Translations under genes and position numbers: made by a program | The notes under the pieces: model-generated | What the model was told of the DNA's origin: nothing | The model's database searches: none | What the model saw: only the letters and a program-made list of their open reading frames with translations | Part shown: positions 9,283-18,063 of the stretch, one piece after another | How positions within the stretch are numbered: position 1 is the first letter of the stretch | How the letters are laid out: every line of letters begins with the position of its first letter | Assembly (NCBI RefSeq): GCF_002563775.1 | Contig: NZ_PDJO01000001.1 | Span: forward strand, 3,164,501 to 3,228,500 | DNA from: Thioclava sp. ES.031 | GTDB lineage: Bacteria; Pseudomonadota; Alphaproteobacteria; Rhodobacterales; Rhodobacteraceae | Direction: 5' to 3' | DNA length: 64,000 nt

Positions 9283-9322
9283 GCGCCGTCTTTCTTTTGC
9301 TTCAAAGGGATATGGGCCGCGG

Positions 9323-9985
9323 ATGGGGATACGCAAGCGGATCGCTGCGGGTTTTATCGCCGCGGGGCTGGCGCTGGGGGCCGGGCCCGCGATGGCGGAG
9401 GTGTCGATCCTCGCATTGGGGGACTCGCTGACCCAAGGCTATGGGCTCGATAATCCGGCGGACGGGCTGGTGCCGCAGCTGCAGGGCTGGCTGCAGGATC
9501 ATGGGCAGGATGTGAAGGTGATCAACGGGGGCGTCTCGGGCGACACCACGGCGGGCGGGCTGTCGCGGATCGACTGGCTGCTGACGCCCCAGCCCGACGC
9601 GGTGATCGTGGCCTTGGGCGGCAATGACCTGCTGCGCGGACTGCCGCCCGAACAGGCGCGGGCGAACCTCGATGGGATTTTGGCGAAACTTCAGGCGAAG
9701 GGCATCCCGGCGCTGCTGGCGGGGCTGCCCGCACCGGGGAATTTCGGGCCGAAATATCAGCACGATTTCGACGCGATCTATCCCGATCTGGCGCAGAAAT
9801 ACGATGCCGTTCTGGTGCCCAACCTGCTCGCTCCGATCACCGAGACCCCGATCGAAGAGCGCGCCAAGACCGACCTGATGCAGCCCGACAATATCCACCC
9901 CTCGCCCGAAGGGGTGAAGAAGGTGGTCTCTGCTCTGGGGCCGAAGGTGCTGGAGCTTCTGGCGAAAGTGAAACAGGGGAGCTGA
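9323..9985 (+). CDS. Periplasmic SGNH/GDSL esterase, TesA-like
   Basis: An arylesterase/lysophospholipase of the SGNH family, 220 residues. After a signal peptide (RIAAGFIAAGLALGAGPAMA) come block I ALGDSLTQGYGL with the nucleophile Ser, the Gly block NGGVSGDTTAGG, block III GGNDLLRGLPP, and block V with the Asp-His pair in DNIHPSPEG. The frame is open far upstream, but ATG 9323 (MGIRKRIAAG) is chosen because the signal peptide follows it at once. It is divergent from the ABC exporter genes, as tesA is from ybbAP in enterobacteria. The likely role is hydrolysis of short esters, thioesters or lysophospholipids in the periplasm. Confidence 0.9.
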   Translation: MGIRKRIAAGFIAAGLALGAGPAMAEVSILALGDSLTQGYGLDNPADGLVPQLQGWLQDHGQDVKVINGGVSGDTTAGGLSRIDWLLTPQPDAVIVALGGNDLLRGLPPEQARANLDGILAKLQAKGIPALLAGLPAPGNFGPKYQHDFDAIYPDLAQKYDAVLVPNLLAPITETPIEERAKTDLMQPDNIHPSPEGVKKVVSALGPKVLELLAKVKQGS

Positions 9986-9989
9986 GCGC

Positions 9990-10397
9990 TCAGCTCTCCT
10001 CTTCGGGATAGGCCGCCTTGCAGGCCGCGATCTGCGCCTCGGCGGCCTTCGACAGCTCCGCCTGCCGCTTCAGCAGCGCTTCCAGCTTGCGTTTCTCGGC
10101 GGCCGGGTCGATCGGGATCGGGCGCTGCCGCGTCACCGTGTAATCCTCGAGGCACATGCGCGGCTTCTGGATCACCTTGTCGCCCTTGGTGATCGTGTCA
10201 TAGCCGCAGATTTCCCATCGGCTCGACGTGGTCTCGTAGCTCTGCCACGCATAGCCCCGCGCGAGATTGCCCTGTACCTCGCTCACCAGATCGGTGACGC
10301 GCCGCAATTCGGCCGTGGATTGACGGATGCAGCGTTCCTGCGGAGTGCCACAAGCGGCGAGCAGGACGAGCGGGATCAGCATGAGGGCGTGGCGCAT
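9990..10397 (-). CDS. Lipoprotein of unknown function, Cys-containing
   Basis: The 135-residue product begins MRHALMLIPLVLLAACG, a clear lipobox. Its mature part has four further Cys (RCIRQST, EICGYDT, RMCLEDY, IAACKAAY) and a charged helical C-terminal third rich in Glu, Lys and Ala. I recognise no enzyme family. It converges with the esterase gene (4-base gap) and is divergent from hemF, with which it shares about 127 bp of upstream sequence. Confidence 0.75.
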   Translation of the reverse strand: MRHALMLIPLVLLAACGTPQERCIRQSTAELRRVTDLVSEVQGNLARGYAWQSYETTSSRWEICGYDTITKGDKVIQKPRMCLEDYTVTRQRPIPIDPAAEKRKLEALLKRQAELSKAAEAQIAACKAAYPEEES

Positions 10398-10524
10398 GGG
10401 CGGTCTCCTTCGCTCTCAGCCTACGCTCGCAAGTGCGCCCGATCAATCGCGCGATCAATCGCGCCCTTCCCGCACCCGCCCGCGCCTGCTAAGGATCACG
10501 CCAGAGATTTGGGAGGCCCTACGC

Positions 10525-11424
10525 ATGACTGACACGGTTGAGGATTTCGACGCCCGCAAGGCCCGCGCGAGCCAGTGGTTTTCCGACCTGCGCGACCGGA
10601 TCGTCGCGGCGTTCGAGGGGCTGGAGGACAGCCATGCGCAAGGCCCGCTTTCCGATCAGGCGCCGGGCCGGTTCGAGGTGACGCCCACCGAGCGCAAGGG
10701 GCCGAACGGCGAGGATCATGGCGGCGGCAAGATGAGCGTGATGCGCGGCGGGCGCGTCTTCGAGAAGGTCGGCGTGAACATCTCCACCGTCTGGGGCGAA
10801 CTGGCGCCCCGCGCGCAAAAGGCGATGGCCGCGCGCGGCGTGCCGGGGATGGAGGAAGACCCGCGCTTCTGGGCCTCGGGGATCAGCCTCGTCGCGCATA
10901 TGCAAAACCCGCATTGCCCCGCCGTCCACATGAACACCCGCATGTTCTGGACGCCCGGCGCGTGGTGGTTCGGCGGCGGTGCCGACCTCAATCCGTGCCT
11001 TGAGTATGACGAGGACACCGCGCATTTCCACGCCGAGATGCAGGCCGCCTGCGACGCCCATGACAAGACCTATTACGACCACTTCAAGGCCTGGGCGGAC
11101 GAGTATTTCTTCATCCCCCATCGCGGCCGGGCACGCGGCGTCGGCGGGATTTTCTACGACGATCTGAACACCGGCGAGTGGGAGGATGATTTCGCCTTCA
11201 CCCAATCGGTGGGCGCGGGCTTCCTGCCCGCCTTCCAGCCGCTGATCGAGAAGCGCCGGGTACAGGATTGGTCCGAGGAGGACCGCGAGGCCCAACTGCG
11301 CCATCGCGGCCTCTATGCGGAATATAATCTCGTCTATGACCGGGGCACGAAATTCGGGCTCGAGACCGGGCATAACGCGGATGCGGTTCTGATGAGCCTA
11401 CCGCCAATCGCGAAGTGGTATTGA
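10525..11424 (+). CDS. hemF: Coproporphyrinogen III oxidase, oxygen-dependent
   Basis: HemF uses O2 to decarboxylate two propionates of coproporphyrinogen III, giving protoporphyrinogen IX in heme and bacteriochlorophyll synthesis. The 299-residue protein shows the family segments GGGKMSVMRGGRVFEKVGVN, PAVHMNTRMF with WWFGGGADLNPC, and HRGRARGVGGIFYDD. The start at 10525 is fixed by GGGAGG 10 bases upstream. The oxygen-independent counterpart hemN is also in this window, under an FNR-type site, so the cell can switch enzymes with oxygen. Confidence 0.97.
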   Translation: MTDTVEDFDARKARASQWFSDLRDRIVAAFEGLEDSHAQGPLSDQAPGRFEVTPTERKGPNGEDHGGGKMSVMRGGRVFEKVGVNISTVWGELAPRAQKAMAARGVPGMEEDPRFWASGISLVAHMQNPHCPAVHMNTRMFWTPGAWWFGGGADLNPCLEYDEDTAHFHAEMQAACDAHDKTYYDHFKAWADEYFFIPHRGRARGVGGIFYDDLNTGEWEDDFAFTQSVGAGFLPAFQPLIEKRRVQDWSEEDREAQLRHRGLYAEYNLVYDRGTKFGLETGHNADAVLMSLPPIAKWY

Positions 11425-11454
11425 GGGGCTAAGGCGCGCACAGGGCCAAGGTTG

Positions 11455-11471
11455 GAGGGGCGCTGCCCCTC
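11455..11471 (+). terminator. Hairpin downstream of hemF
   Basis: A perfect 7-bp stem GAGGGGC / GCCCCTC with loop GCT is followed by TTCGCTT, 31 bases after the hemF stop. It is a terminator-like structure with a weak T-run. Confidence 0.5.
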
Positions 11472-11488
11472 TTCGCTTGCGCGAATTC

Positions 11489-11522
11489 ACCCCGGGATAT
11501 TTGGGCCAAGAGGAAGCGAAGG
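11489..11522. repeat. Single copy of the GGGATATTT/CCAAG/GAAGC element
   Basis: The core CCCCGGGATATTTGGGCCAA followed by GAGGAAGCGAAGG lies between the convergent hemF and hemE. It is flanked by CTTCGCTT (11471-11478) and AAGCGAAG (11514-11521), which can pair across it. It matches the elements at 5976-6050 and 20941-20981. Confidence 0.65.
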
Positions 11523-11571
11523 ACACGCGCCCGAAGGCTCGGACGCGCGTGCTCTCGGTCGAAACCGCGCG

Positions 11572-12603
11572 TCAGCCGTTGCGGATCGTCTCGACCATCA
11601 GGGCCACATTCTCCGGATCGGCATCGGGGGTGATCCCGTGGCCGAGGTTGAAGATATGCGGACCCTTGCTGAAGGCCTGCACCACATGGCGCGTCTCGTC
11701 GATCAGCGCCTGACCGCCGGTGACCATATGCGAGGATGCGAGGTTGCCCTGCACGCAGCCGGACACCTGCACATGCTCGGCGCCCCATTCCGGCGTGATC
11801 GAATTGTCGAGCGCAACACAATCGGCGCCGGTCTTCTGATGGAAGCCGATATAGCCCTCGCCCGCCTCGCGCGGGAAGGCGATGACCGGCAGACCCGGGA
11901 AGCGCGCTTTCATCTCGGCGATGATCTTGCGCGCCGGCTCGACGGCGAAATCCTCGAAATCCTGCCCCTTGAGCGAGCCCGCCCAGCTGTCGAAGATCTT
12001 CACGACCTCGGCCCCGGCCTCGACCTGTTTCGACAGGTATTCGATGGTCGAGACGGTCAGCAGGTCGATGATCTTCACGAAAGTCTCGCGGTCTTCGGCC
12101 TTCAGCGCATGGGCCGGGCCCTGATCCTTGGTGCCACGGCCCGCGATCATGTAGGTCGCGACGGTCCAGGGCGCGCCGGCGAAGCCGATCAGCGTGGTCT
12201 CTTTCGGCAGTTCTTCCGAGAGGATCGAGACGGTCTCGTAGACCGGGTTGAGCGTCTCGTGGATGTCGTCCTTGGTCTTGAGCTTGGCGAAGCCCTCCGC
12301 CCCGGTGATGGTCGAGAGGCGCGGACCCTCGCCGGTGACGAACCACAGATCGGCGCCCAGAGCCTGCGGCAGCAGCAAAATGTCGGCAAACAGGATCGCC
12401 GCGTCGAACCCGTAGCGGCGGATCGGCTGCAGCGTCACTTCGGCGGCCAGTTCGGGATTGTAGCACAGCGACAGGAAGTCGCCCGCCTTCGCCCGCGTCG
12501 CGCGATATTCCGGCAGGTAGCGCCCCGCCTGCCGCATCATCCAGACCGGAGGGGTAGGCAGCACTTCGCCTTTCAAAGCTCGCAGGATCGTCTTGTCGGT
12601 CAT
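11572..12603 (-). CDS. hemE: Uroporphyrinogen decarboxylase
   Basis: HemE removes four carboxyls from uroporphyrinogen III to give coproporphyrinogen III, the substrate of HemF and HemN. The 343-residue product carries the N-terminal signature [17 protein letters not shown] and the segment [17 protein letters not shown]. Start 12603 is chosen because AGGAGG lies about 8 bases upstream; a longer frame to 12624 adds only seven unsupported residues. It is divergent from hemC with about 100 bp between, so the two neighbouring pathway steps probably share a control region. Confidence 0.97.
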   Translation of the reverse strand: MTDKTILRALKGEVLPTPPVWMMRQAGRYLPEYRATRAKAGDFLSLCYNPELAAEVTLQPIRRYGFDAAILFADILLLPQALGADLWFVTGEGPRLSTITGAEGFAKLKTKDDIHETLNPVYETVSILSEELPKETTLIGFAGAPWTVATYMIAGRGTKDQGPAHALKAEDRETFVKIIDLLTVSTIEYLSKQVEAGAEVVKIFDSWAGSLKGQDFEDFAVEPARKIIAEMKARFPGLPVIAFPREAGEGYIGFHQKTGADCVALDNSITPEWGAEHVQVSGCVQGNLASSHMVTGGQALIDETRHVVQAFSKGPHIFNLGHGITPDADPENVALMVETIRNG

Positions 12604-12702
12604 TCTCGCGCCTCCTCTTTGCACCCCTTCGACGCGACCTGTGGCGTCATGTCAAGCGCAGGGCTTCTTGCAAGGTCCATCTGTCGCGGATATTCCGGGT
12701 CC

Positions 12703-13656
12703 ATGACACAGATGCCCGATGCGAAATCCCCGCTCAAGATCGGCACCCGCGGCTCGCCGCTGGCGCTGGCGCAGGCCTATGAGACCCGAGACCGGCTGAT
12801 GGCCGCGCATGGTCTGCCCGAAGACGCTTTCGAAGTCGTGGTGATCAAGACCACGGGCGACGACCGGGCGATGATCGCGGCGGACAAGCCGCTCAAGGAG
12901 ATCGGCAACAAGGGCCTGTTCACGAAGGAAATCGAAGAGGCCATGGTCGATGGCCGCATCGATATCGCCGTGCATTCGATGAAGGACATGCCGACCGAGC
13001 AGCCCGAGGGGCTGGTGCTCGATTGCTACCTGCCGCGCGAAGACGTGCGCGATGCTTTCGTCAGTCTGGAATACGACTCGATCATGGCCCTGCCCGAAGG
13101 GGCGACGGTAGGCACGTCGAGCCTGCGCCGCCGGGCGCAGCTTGCCCATGTGCGCCCCGATCTGAAACTGGTGGAGTTCCGCGGCAATGTGCAGACCCGG
13201 CTGAAGAAACTGGCGGACGGTGTCGCGGTAGCGAGCTTCCTCGCCTATGCGGGGCTGCGGCGTCTGGGGATGGAGGACTCGGCACGCGGGCCGATCGCCC
13301 CCGAGGAGATGCTGCCGGCAGTCGCGCAGGGCGCGATCGGGATCGAACGCCGGATGGCCGATGCGCGGGCCGAGGCGCTCCTTGAACCGATCCATGATCT
13401 GGTGACCGAGCAGCGCCTGCTGGCCGAACGTGCCTTCCTCGCGACGCTGGACGGCTCTTGCGAGACGCCGATTGCGGGGCTTGCGCTGATCGAGGGCGAC
13501 CGGCTCTGGCTGCGTGGCCAGATCCTGCGCCCCGACGGGTCCGAGGCGCTCGCGGGCGAGCGTTGGGGCAATATCGACGAGGGCGCTGCGATGGGCGAGC
13601 ACCTCGCGCGCGATCTGCTGTCTCAGGCGGGCGAAGGGTTCTTCGACTGGCGCTGA
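12703..13656 (+). CDS. hemC: Porphobilinogen deaminase (hydroxymethylbilane synthase)
   Basis: HemC polymerises four porphobilinogens into hydroxymethylbilane on a dipyrromethane cofactor. The 317-residue protein shows KIGTRGSPLALAQA at the N-terminus, VHSMKDMPTEQPEGL, and SLRRRAQLAHVRPDL for substrate and cofactor contacts. The cofactor-attachment Cys is at about residue 253 in LDGSCETPIAG. The frame is open far upstream, but ATG 12703 gives the normal family N-terminus; ATG 12712 is an alternative. It is divergent from hemE. Confidence 0.96.
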   Translation: MTQMPDAKSPLKIGTRGSPLALAQAYETRDRLMAAHGLPEDAFEVVVIKTTGDDRAMIAADKPLKEIGNKGLFTKEIEEAMVDGRIDIAVHSMKDMPTEQPEGLVLDCYLPREDVRDAFVSLEYDSIMALPEGATVGTSSLRRRAQLAHVRPDLKLVEFRGNVQTRLKKLADGVAVASFLAYAGLRRLGMEDSARGPIAPEEMLPAVAQGAIGIERRMADARAEALLEPIHDLVTEQRLLAERAFLATLDGSCETPIAGLALIEGDRLWLRGQILRPDGSEALAGERWGNIDEGAAMGEHLARDLLSQAGEGFFDWR

Positions 13657-13657
13657 G

Positions 13658-14218
13658 TTAACACAGAAGCTGACCGGCGGCGCGGCGCTCCAGCGCCCGC
13701 TCTATCTCGGGGACCTCGCCGTCGCCGAAGCCGCGTAGCGCAAGCCGTTCCAGCGGGCTGATTTCGCACCAGAGGGTCTTGAGCACCTTGTTGCGGCGCT
13801 TGCGCGGCACATCGGCCAGACGCATCTCGTAGATCTCGTCCGCCGCCGCGAGCAGGCGCGGATGCAGGGCCTGCAGAAGCGGCTCGAATGCGGCACGCGC
13901 GGATTGGGCATTGCGCAACCGCAGGATCGCGCCCTCCCCGATCGTCATCGTCTGGATCAATGTCCAACCGAGCACATCGGCGGCGCGGTGCGGCGGGATC
14001 GGGGCGTGACCGCTGAGCCCGTAGGTGAGGCTCAGAACCCCGCGTTCCTCTTGCGGCATCGCCAGCACCACGCGGGCGCACTCCTGCTCCAGAGCGGTTT
14101 CGGCATCTTCCAGACGGCCCAGCCGCGGTGTCGCCACCTGCGAAGGCGGCGCCTCGGCGCGAACGAAGATATTACGGATCACATTGTCGAACTTCAGGGC
14201 GATATGACGCGAGAGCAT
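13658..14218 (-). CDS. Unknown protein with a sigma-region-4-like segment
   Basis: A 186-residue soluble, mostly helical protein I cannot place in a named family. Residues about 40-105 (EQECARVVLAMPQEERGVL, then SLTYGLSGHAPIPPHRAADV, then LGWTLIQ...) resemble sigma-70 region 4: a leucine-rich helix, an E-R-x-V-L-x-L-x-Y-G-L segment, then a possible helix-turn-helix. The rest (FEPLLQALHPRLLAAADEIY) is generic helix. AAGGAAG precedes the ATG. It converges on hemC with a one-base gap. The resemblance is pattern recognition only; no function is claimed. Confidence 0.65.
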   Translation of the reverse strand: MLSRHIALKFDNVIRNIFVRAEAPPSQVATPRLGRLEDAETALEQECARVVLAMPQEERGVLSLTYGLSGHAPIPPHRAADVLGWTLIQTMTIGEGAILRLRNAQSARAAFEPLLQALHPRLLAAADEIYEMRLADVPRKRRNKVLKTLWCEISPLERLALRGFGDGEVPEIERALERRAAGQLLC

Positions 14219-14398
14219 GATGCTTCCTTTTACATGTACAACCTCTCCCGCCCTGCCTTTTGAAGTAGTGTTCCAGCGCAGCCGTTCCCTGCCCTTGGCG
14301 GTTTTTCGCCGAGCATTTCGCTAAGCCTTTGTAGGTCCACGCGTATGGCTTGGTGGCTGCCTCTTGCACTTGGCGGCCCGAAAGCGCAAAGCGGCGAC

Positions 14399-15604
14399 AT
14401 GCTGCGTCCGATCCGTCTCGTCCTGTCCGATCCTGCCCTGCGCCTCGCCGCCGTGTTGCTGGTGCTGTTCGGCGCCCATGCGGCAACGATGGGGCCCTAT
14501 GTCTCGGCGCTGGCGATCAAGGTCTTCGGCCTGTCGGACCGCGCCTATTCGGGTGTGCTGATGGTCGCCTCGGTGCTCTCGGTCTCGGCCTCGGTCGGGC
14601 TTGGCATCCTCGCCGATCAGCGCGCGAACCGCCGGGCCATCGCGCTTGGTACCTCGGCGATGCTGATCGTGGGTTCGGGGCTGGTGCTGGCGGGCGACAA
14701 CTGGGTGGTCTTCGTGATCGCCAACGCGCTGATCCTGCCGCTCTCGGCATCGATCTTCGGCCAGCTCTTCGCGCTCTCGCGGTTGGCGGCCTCCACCCAT
14801 CCCACAGAGGACCGCCCTGCGATCCTCTCGACCCTGCGCGCGCTCTTCGCGCTGCCCTGGGTGGTGGTGCTGCCGATCTGGTCGGTGGTCTTCGACCGAG
14901 GCGCTGCGATGACCTCGATCTACCCGGTGACGCTGACGCTCGGGGCCACGATCCTCGCGCTGACCTTCCTGTTCTGGCCGCGCGACGGGGCGACCCGCTG
15001 GCCCGATCCGAAATCGGGGCTGACCTTCCGGCAATCCCTGCACGAGATGGCGAACCTGCCGATCCTCGCCCGCGTCGTGGCGCTTGGCACGATCAACGGG
15101 TCGATCATGCTCTATCTCGTCGTGATGGGGCTCGTGTTCGAGGCGACGCCCGGACGCGGGGCCGCCGATACCGCGCTATACGCGGGCCTAATGGCGGGGC
15201 TGGAAGTGCCCTTCATGCTGGCGCTGCCGCTGGTTCTGGGACGGATAGAGCGGACGACGATGATCTGGATCGGGGCTGCGCTTTACGCGACCCATCTGGG
15301 GCTGCTGCCGCTGCTGGCGCCCACGCCTTACGTCTGGTTTCTCGCCCTGCCCGGCGCGATAGGCGGCGCGGTCGTGCTGACCCAGCCGATGGCCTATCTG
15401 CAGGACCTGCTGTCGAACCGGCCCGGCGCGGGGGCCTCGCTGATGGCGCTGCAAAAGCTGGCAGGCGACGGGTTCTCCGCGGCCATCTTCGCCATTGGCA
15501 CGGCGCTTGCGGGCTATGAACTGGCCGCAGCCGCAGGCGCCCTTCTGGGCGTAGCCGGCGCGGGCGCACTCTGGGCGATGGACCGGCGCGCGGCGCGATC
15601 CTGA
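14399..15604 (+). CDS. Major facilitator superfamily transporter
   Basis: About 400 residues with twelve predicted hydrophobic helices and the short MFS loop GILADQRANRRAIALG between helices 2 and 3, which corresponds to motif A. The overall look (small, SetA-like sugar-efflux type) suggests an exporter, but the substrate is not readable. ATG 14399 (MLRPIRLVLSD) starts just before the first helix. ATG 14345 would add 18 residues; neither start has a strong ribosome-binding site. It converges with the SDR gene (3-base gap). Confidence 0.85.
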   Translation: MLRPIRLVLSDPALRLAAVLLVLFGAHAATMGPYVSALAIKVFGLSDRAYSGVLMVASVLSVSASVGLGILADQRANRRAIALGTSAMLIVGSGLVLAGDNWVVFVIANALILPLSASIFGQLFALSRLAASTHPTEDRPAILSTLRALFALPWVVVLPIWSVVFDRGAAMTSIYPVTLTLGATILALTFLFWPRDGATRWPDPKSGLTFRQSLHEMANLPILARVVALGTINGSIMLYLVVMGLVFEATPGRGAADTALYAGLMAGLEVPFMLALPLVLGRIERTTMIWIGAALYATHLGLLPLLAPTPYVWFLALPGAIGGAVVLTQPMAYLQDLLSNRPGAGASLMALQKLAGDGFSAAIFAIGTALAGYELAAAAGALLGVAGAGALWAMDRRAARS

Positions 15605-15607
15605 GCC

Positions 15608-16417
15608 TTAGAAGGCCGGGACCTGCACGCGGTCGAGAAGGCTGCGCCCGCCATCGACATTGATGATCTGCCCGGTGACGAAGCTCGCCCCCGAGGACGC
15701 AAGATACTGCACCGTCTCGGCCAGCTCCGACGGCGGCGCGATCCGGCCCAGCGGCGTGCCTTCGCAGATCGCCTCGCGCCAGTCGTCATTCTCTTTCAGC
15801 GCATCCTGCAGCGAGCGGCTCATCACCGAGGCGAAGCTGACGCCGTTCACCCGGATCCGCTTCGGCGCGAGCGCCACAGCGAGCGAACGGATCGCCTGAT
15901 CCTGCGCGGCGCAGGCGATCGAATAGGCCATCAGCTCGGGCTGGGTGCGGTTCGAGGCCAGCGTCGAGACGTTGATGATCGAGCCGATCTCGCCTTCGGT
16001 GCGCCCCTCGTCCTCGGCCTGCTTGATCATCCGCTTGGCGGTCATCTGACTGACCCGCAGCGCCGATTTCATGTTCTGCGACAGCATCGAATCGAGCACG
16101 TCCACCGACGGCTCGAGCGGGTCGCAGGGCGCGAAGGTGCGCGCGCAATTCACCAGAATGTCGATCCGGTCGAACGCGTCCACCGTGGCCGAGAGCAGGT
16201 TCTTTACCGCCAGCTTCTCGCACAGATCGCCCGAGAAATAGCGCACCGGCCCTTCGGTCTTGGCCGTGTCGCCCAGTTCGGCGGCGAGCTTGTCTTCATC
16301 GATATCGGCAAACATCACCTGCGCGCCGCGATCGACGAAATGGCGCGCGATGGCCTGACCGATACCGTGGGCTGCGCCCGTGACGATGACGGTCTTGCCG
16401 GAAACAGAAAGGGACAT
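15608..16417 (-). CDS. Short-chain dehydrogenase/reductase family protein lacking the catalytic Lys
   Basis: A 269-residue Rossmann-fold SDR. The cofactor motif TGAAHGIG and the acidic residue of the NAD-type second strand (FADIDED) are intact, as is the catalytic-Ser region IINVSTLAS and the C-terminal VTGQIINVDGG. The active site departs from the rule: where classical members read YxxxK this protein reads YSIAC, so the Lys is replaced by Cys. The usual NNAG is replaced by NCAR. The DNA codon is TGC, clearly read. The protein may bind NAD(P) without classical oxidoreductase activity, or use other chemistry. It is upstream-adjacent to an RsmC-like methyltransferase. Confidence 0.9.
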   Translation of the reverse strand: MSLSVSGKTVIVTGAAHGIGQAIARHFVDRGAQVMFADIDEDKLAAELGDTAKTEGPVRYFSGDLCEKLAVKNLLSATVDAFDRIDILVNCARTFAPCDPLEPSVDVLDSMLSQNMKSALRVSQMTAKRMIKQAEDEGRTEGEIGSIINVSTLASNRTQPELMAYSIACAAQDQAIRSLAVALAPKRIRVNGVSFASVMSRSLQDALKENDDWREAICEGTPLGRIAPPSELAETVQYLASSGASFVTGQIINVDGGRSLLDRVQVPAF

Positions 16418-16457
16418 TGGGTGTCTCCCTGTGGATTTGGAGGCAGGTTAGGCGAGC

Positions 16458-17537
16458 TTAGCGCCGCTTGCGAGGGGCAACGCGGCGTTTCGGCTCGGCT
16501 GTGGCGCGCACGCCCGCCGATTTCCCCGGGCTCTTTCCAGCGGGGATCGGCTTGGCTGCGCGGATGCTGCGGAAACGGGTCGAGGGTCCGCTGGGCGGCG
16601 TGATCTCTTCGATCTCGTGGAACGCCGCGGCGAGCGCGTCGGCATAGGGCAGATGGCGGTTCGCGACCATCCAAAGCGTGCCCGAGAGCGACAGCATCCC
16701 GCGTGCGGCCTGAATGAAGGCCAGCCCCAGCGCCGGATCGGCCCCGCGTGCGGCCCCGTGGAAAGGCGGGTTCATCACGACGGCCGTGTAGCGCTCTTCC
16801 GGCGCATGCCGCGTGGCATCGGCCCAAATGAACTGCGCGCGGGGATCAGTGATGTTGCGTTTGGCGCAGTCCAGCGCGACCGCGTCCGACTCGACCAGAT
16901 CGAGCCGTTCGACGCCCTTGCGCGCAAGGATCTGCGCCGAGAGCCAACCCCAGCCCGCGCCGAGATCGGCGACTTTCGACGGCAGGCTATCGGGCAGGCA
17001 TTCGGCCAGAAGCGCCGAGCCCTCGTCCACCGCATCCGCGGAGAACACGCCCGGACGGGTCACGAAGCCTTCGGCCGGATGGATATCCTGCGCCGCCCAG
17101 TCGCTCAGCAGATCGGGGGCTGCGGCGAACCAAGCGATCTTGCCATGGGCCTTCGCGATCGGCGCGGACAGCTCCACCCGTCCCCGCAATTCCTTGAGCA
17201 ACGAGTCGATCCCTTCGGTCTTCACCCCGTCGACATAGATCGGCCCGCCCGGCGCCACGCGCTGGCAGGCTTCGGCGATCAGCGCGCGGGCTTCGGCCTT
17301 GGCGCGGGGCGCGAAGATGATCGCGGCGGCATAGCTGCCCTCGGCACTCGGCGAAACGCGAACGCCGCGCTGCGCGAGCACGTCATGGTCGGGCTTCTCG
17401 GGCTGGATCGCGACGAGGCGATCGACCGGCAGACCGCCGAGGTCCAGCGTGCCCACGGGCGCGAACAGCGCGATGTCTCCCTCGGGCGGAAGCGCCTCGG
17501 GCATCTCGAGAGCGAGCGAAAGTCGCGGATGGCTCAT
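16458..17537 (-). CDS. Class I SAM methyltransferase, RsmC/RlmG-like
   Basis: The 359-residue protein has the two-domain plan of RsmC (16S rRNA m2G1207 methyltransferase). An N-terminal degenerate methyltransferase domain precedes a catalytic domain with VADLGAGWGWLSAQIL as SAM motif I and NPPFHGAARGADPALG as the N-P-P-F/Y guanine N2 motif. It ends in a basic tail (KSAGVRATAEPKRRVAPRKR) suited to RNA binding. I start at 17537 (MSHPRLSLALEM), which has AGAGGG upstream; the longer frame to 17597 overlaps the clpS terminator. Specificity for G1207 rather than another guanine is inferred. Confidence 0.85.
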   Translation of the reverse strand: MSHPRLSLALEMPEALPPEGDIALFAPVGTLDLGGLPVDRLVAIQPEKPDHDVLAQRGVRVSPSAEGSYAAAIIFAPRAKAEARALIAEACQRVAPGGPIYVDGVKTEGIDSLLKELRGRVELSAPIAKAHGKIAWFAAAPDLLSDWAAQDIHPAEGFVTRPGVFSADAVDEGSALLAECLPDSLPSKVADLGAGWGWLSAQILARKGVERLDLVESDAVALDCAKRNITDPRAQFIWADATRHAPEERYTAVVMNPPFHGAARGADPALGLAFIQAARGMLSLSGTLWMVANRHLPYADALAAAFHEIEEITPPSGPSTRFRSIRAAKPIPAGKSPGKSAGVRATAEPKRRVAPRKRR

Positions 17538-17562
17538 GCAGGGAACCCTCTGAAAGAAACGA

Positions 17563-17581
17563 GCCCGCCAGATAGGCGGGC
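17563..17581 (-). terminator. clpS terminator
   Basis: A perfect 7-bp stem GCCCGCC / GGCGGGC with a 5-base loop, followed on the minus strand by TCGTTTCTTTC, sits about 36 bases beyond the clpS stop. Confidence 0.6.
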
Positions 17582-17616
17582 GCGACTGAATTTGCAAGGA
17601 ACCGCTTGGGCGGCCT

Positions 17617-17943
17617 TTAGTCCTTCTCCATCGTGCATTGCAGCGGGTGCTGGTGGCGGCGCGCGAAATCCATCACCTGCGCCACCTTCGTCTCGGCCAC
17701 CTCGAAAGAGAAGACGCCGACCACCGCAAGGCCCTTCTTGTGCACGGTCAGCATGATCTCGAACGCCTGCGCGTGATTGAGACCGAAGAACCGCTCGAGG
17801 ATATGGACGACAAATTCCATCGGCGTGTAATCGTCGTTCAACAACATGACTTTGTACATCGGCGGACGCTGCGTCTTCGGCCGCGTCTTGGTCGCGAGGG
17901 ACGCATCGTTGTCGCTGTCGTCCTGGTCGTCGTCGGACATCAT
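17617..17943 (-). CDS. clpS: ATP-dependent Clp protease adaptor ClpS
   Basis: ClpS delivers N-end-rule substrates to ClpAP. The core [20 protein letters not shown] includes the NDDYTP loop and substrate-pocket residues, and the C-terminal [20 protein letters not shown] and [10 protein letters not shown] complete the family. An acidic N-terminal extension ([15 protein letters not shown]) precedes it. The start is either of the two adjacent ATG codons at 17943 and 17940. The same frame stays open far upstream to 18771 without support. It is divergent from the HAD gene with about 120 bp between. Confidence 0.95.
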   Translation of the reverse strand: MMSDDDQDDSDNDASLATKTRPKTQRPPMYKVMLLNDDYTPMEFVVHILERFFGLNHAQAFEIMLTVHKKGLAVVGVFSFEVAETKVAQVMDFARRHQHPLQCTMEKD

Positions 17944-18063
17944 GTAAAGAGGCTCGGTCAAGGGCGCTCCGGCATCAGGAATCGTTGAGGGGCTCTGGCG
18001 GAATATAGGGTCTTCGTGACATATGAAAAGTCTTTCAACACCTCCGGCGAGAAAGGCGGGACG

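Noticed and set aside
8987..9322. Upstream extension of the TesA-like esterase
   Set aside because: It overlaps the divergent ATPase gene, and the signal peptide begins only at ATG 9323.
11452..12702. Upstream extension of hemC to 734 residues
   Set aside because: It runs antisense through hemE; the family start is at 12703.
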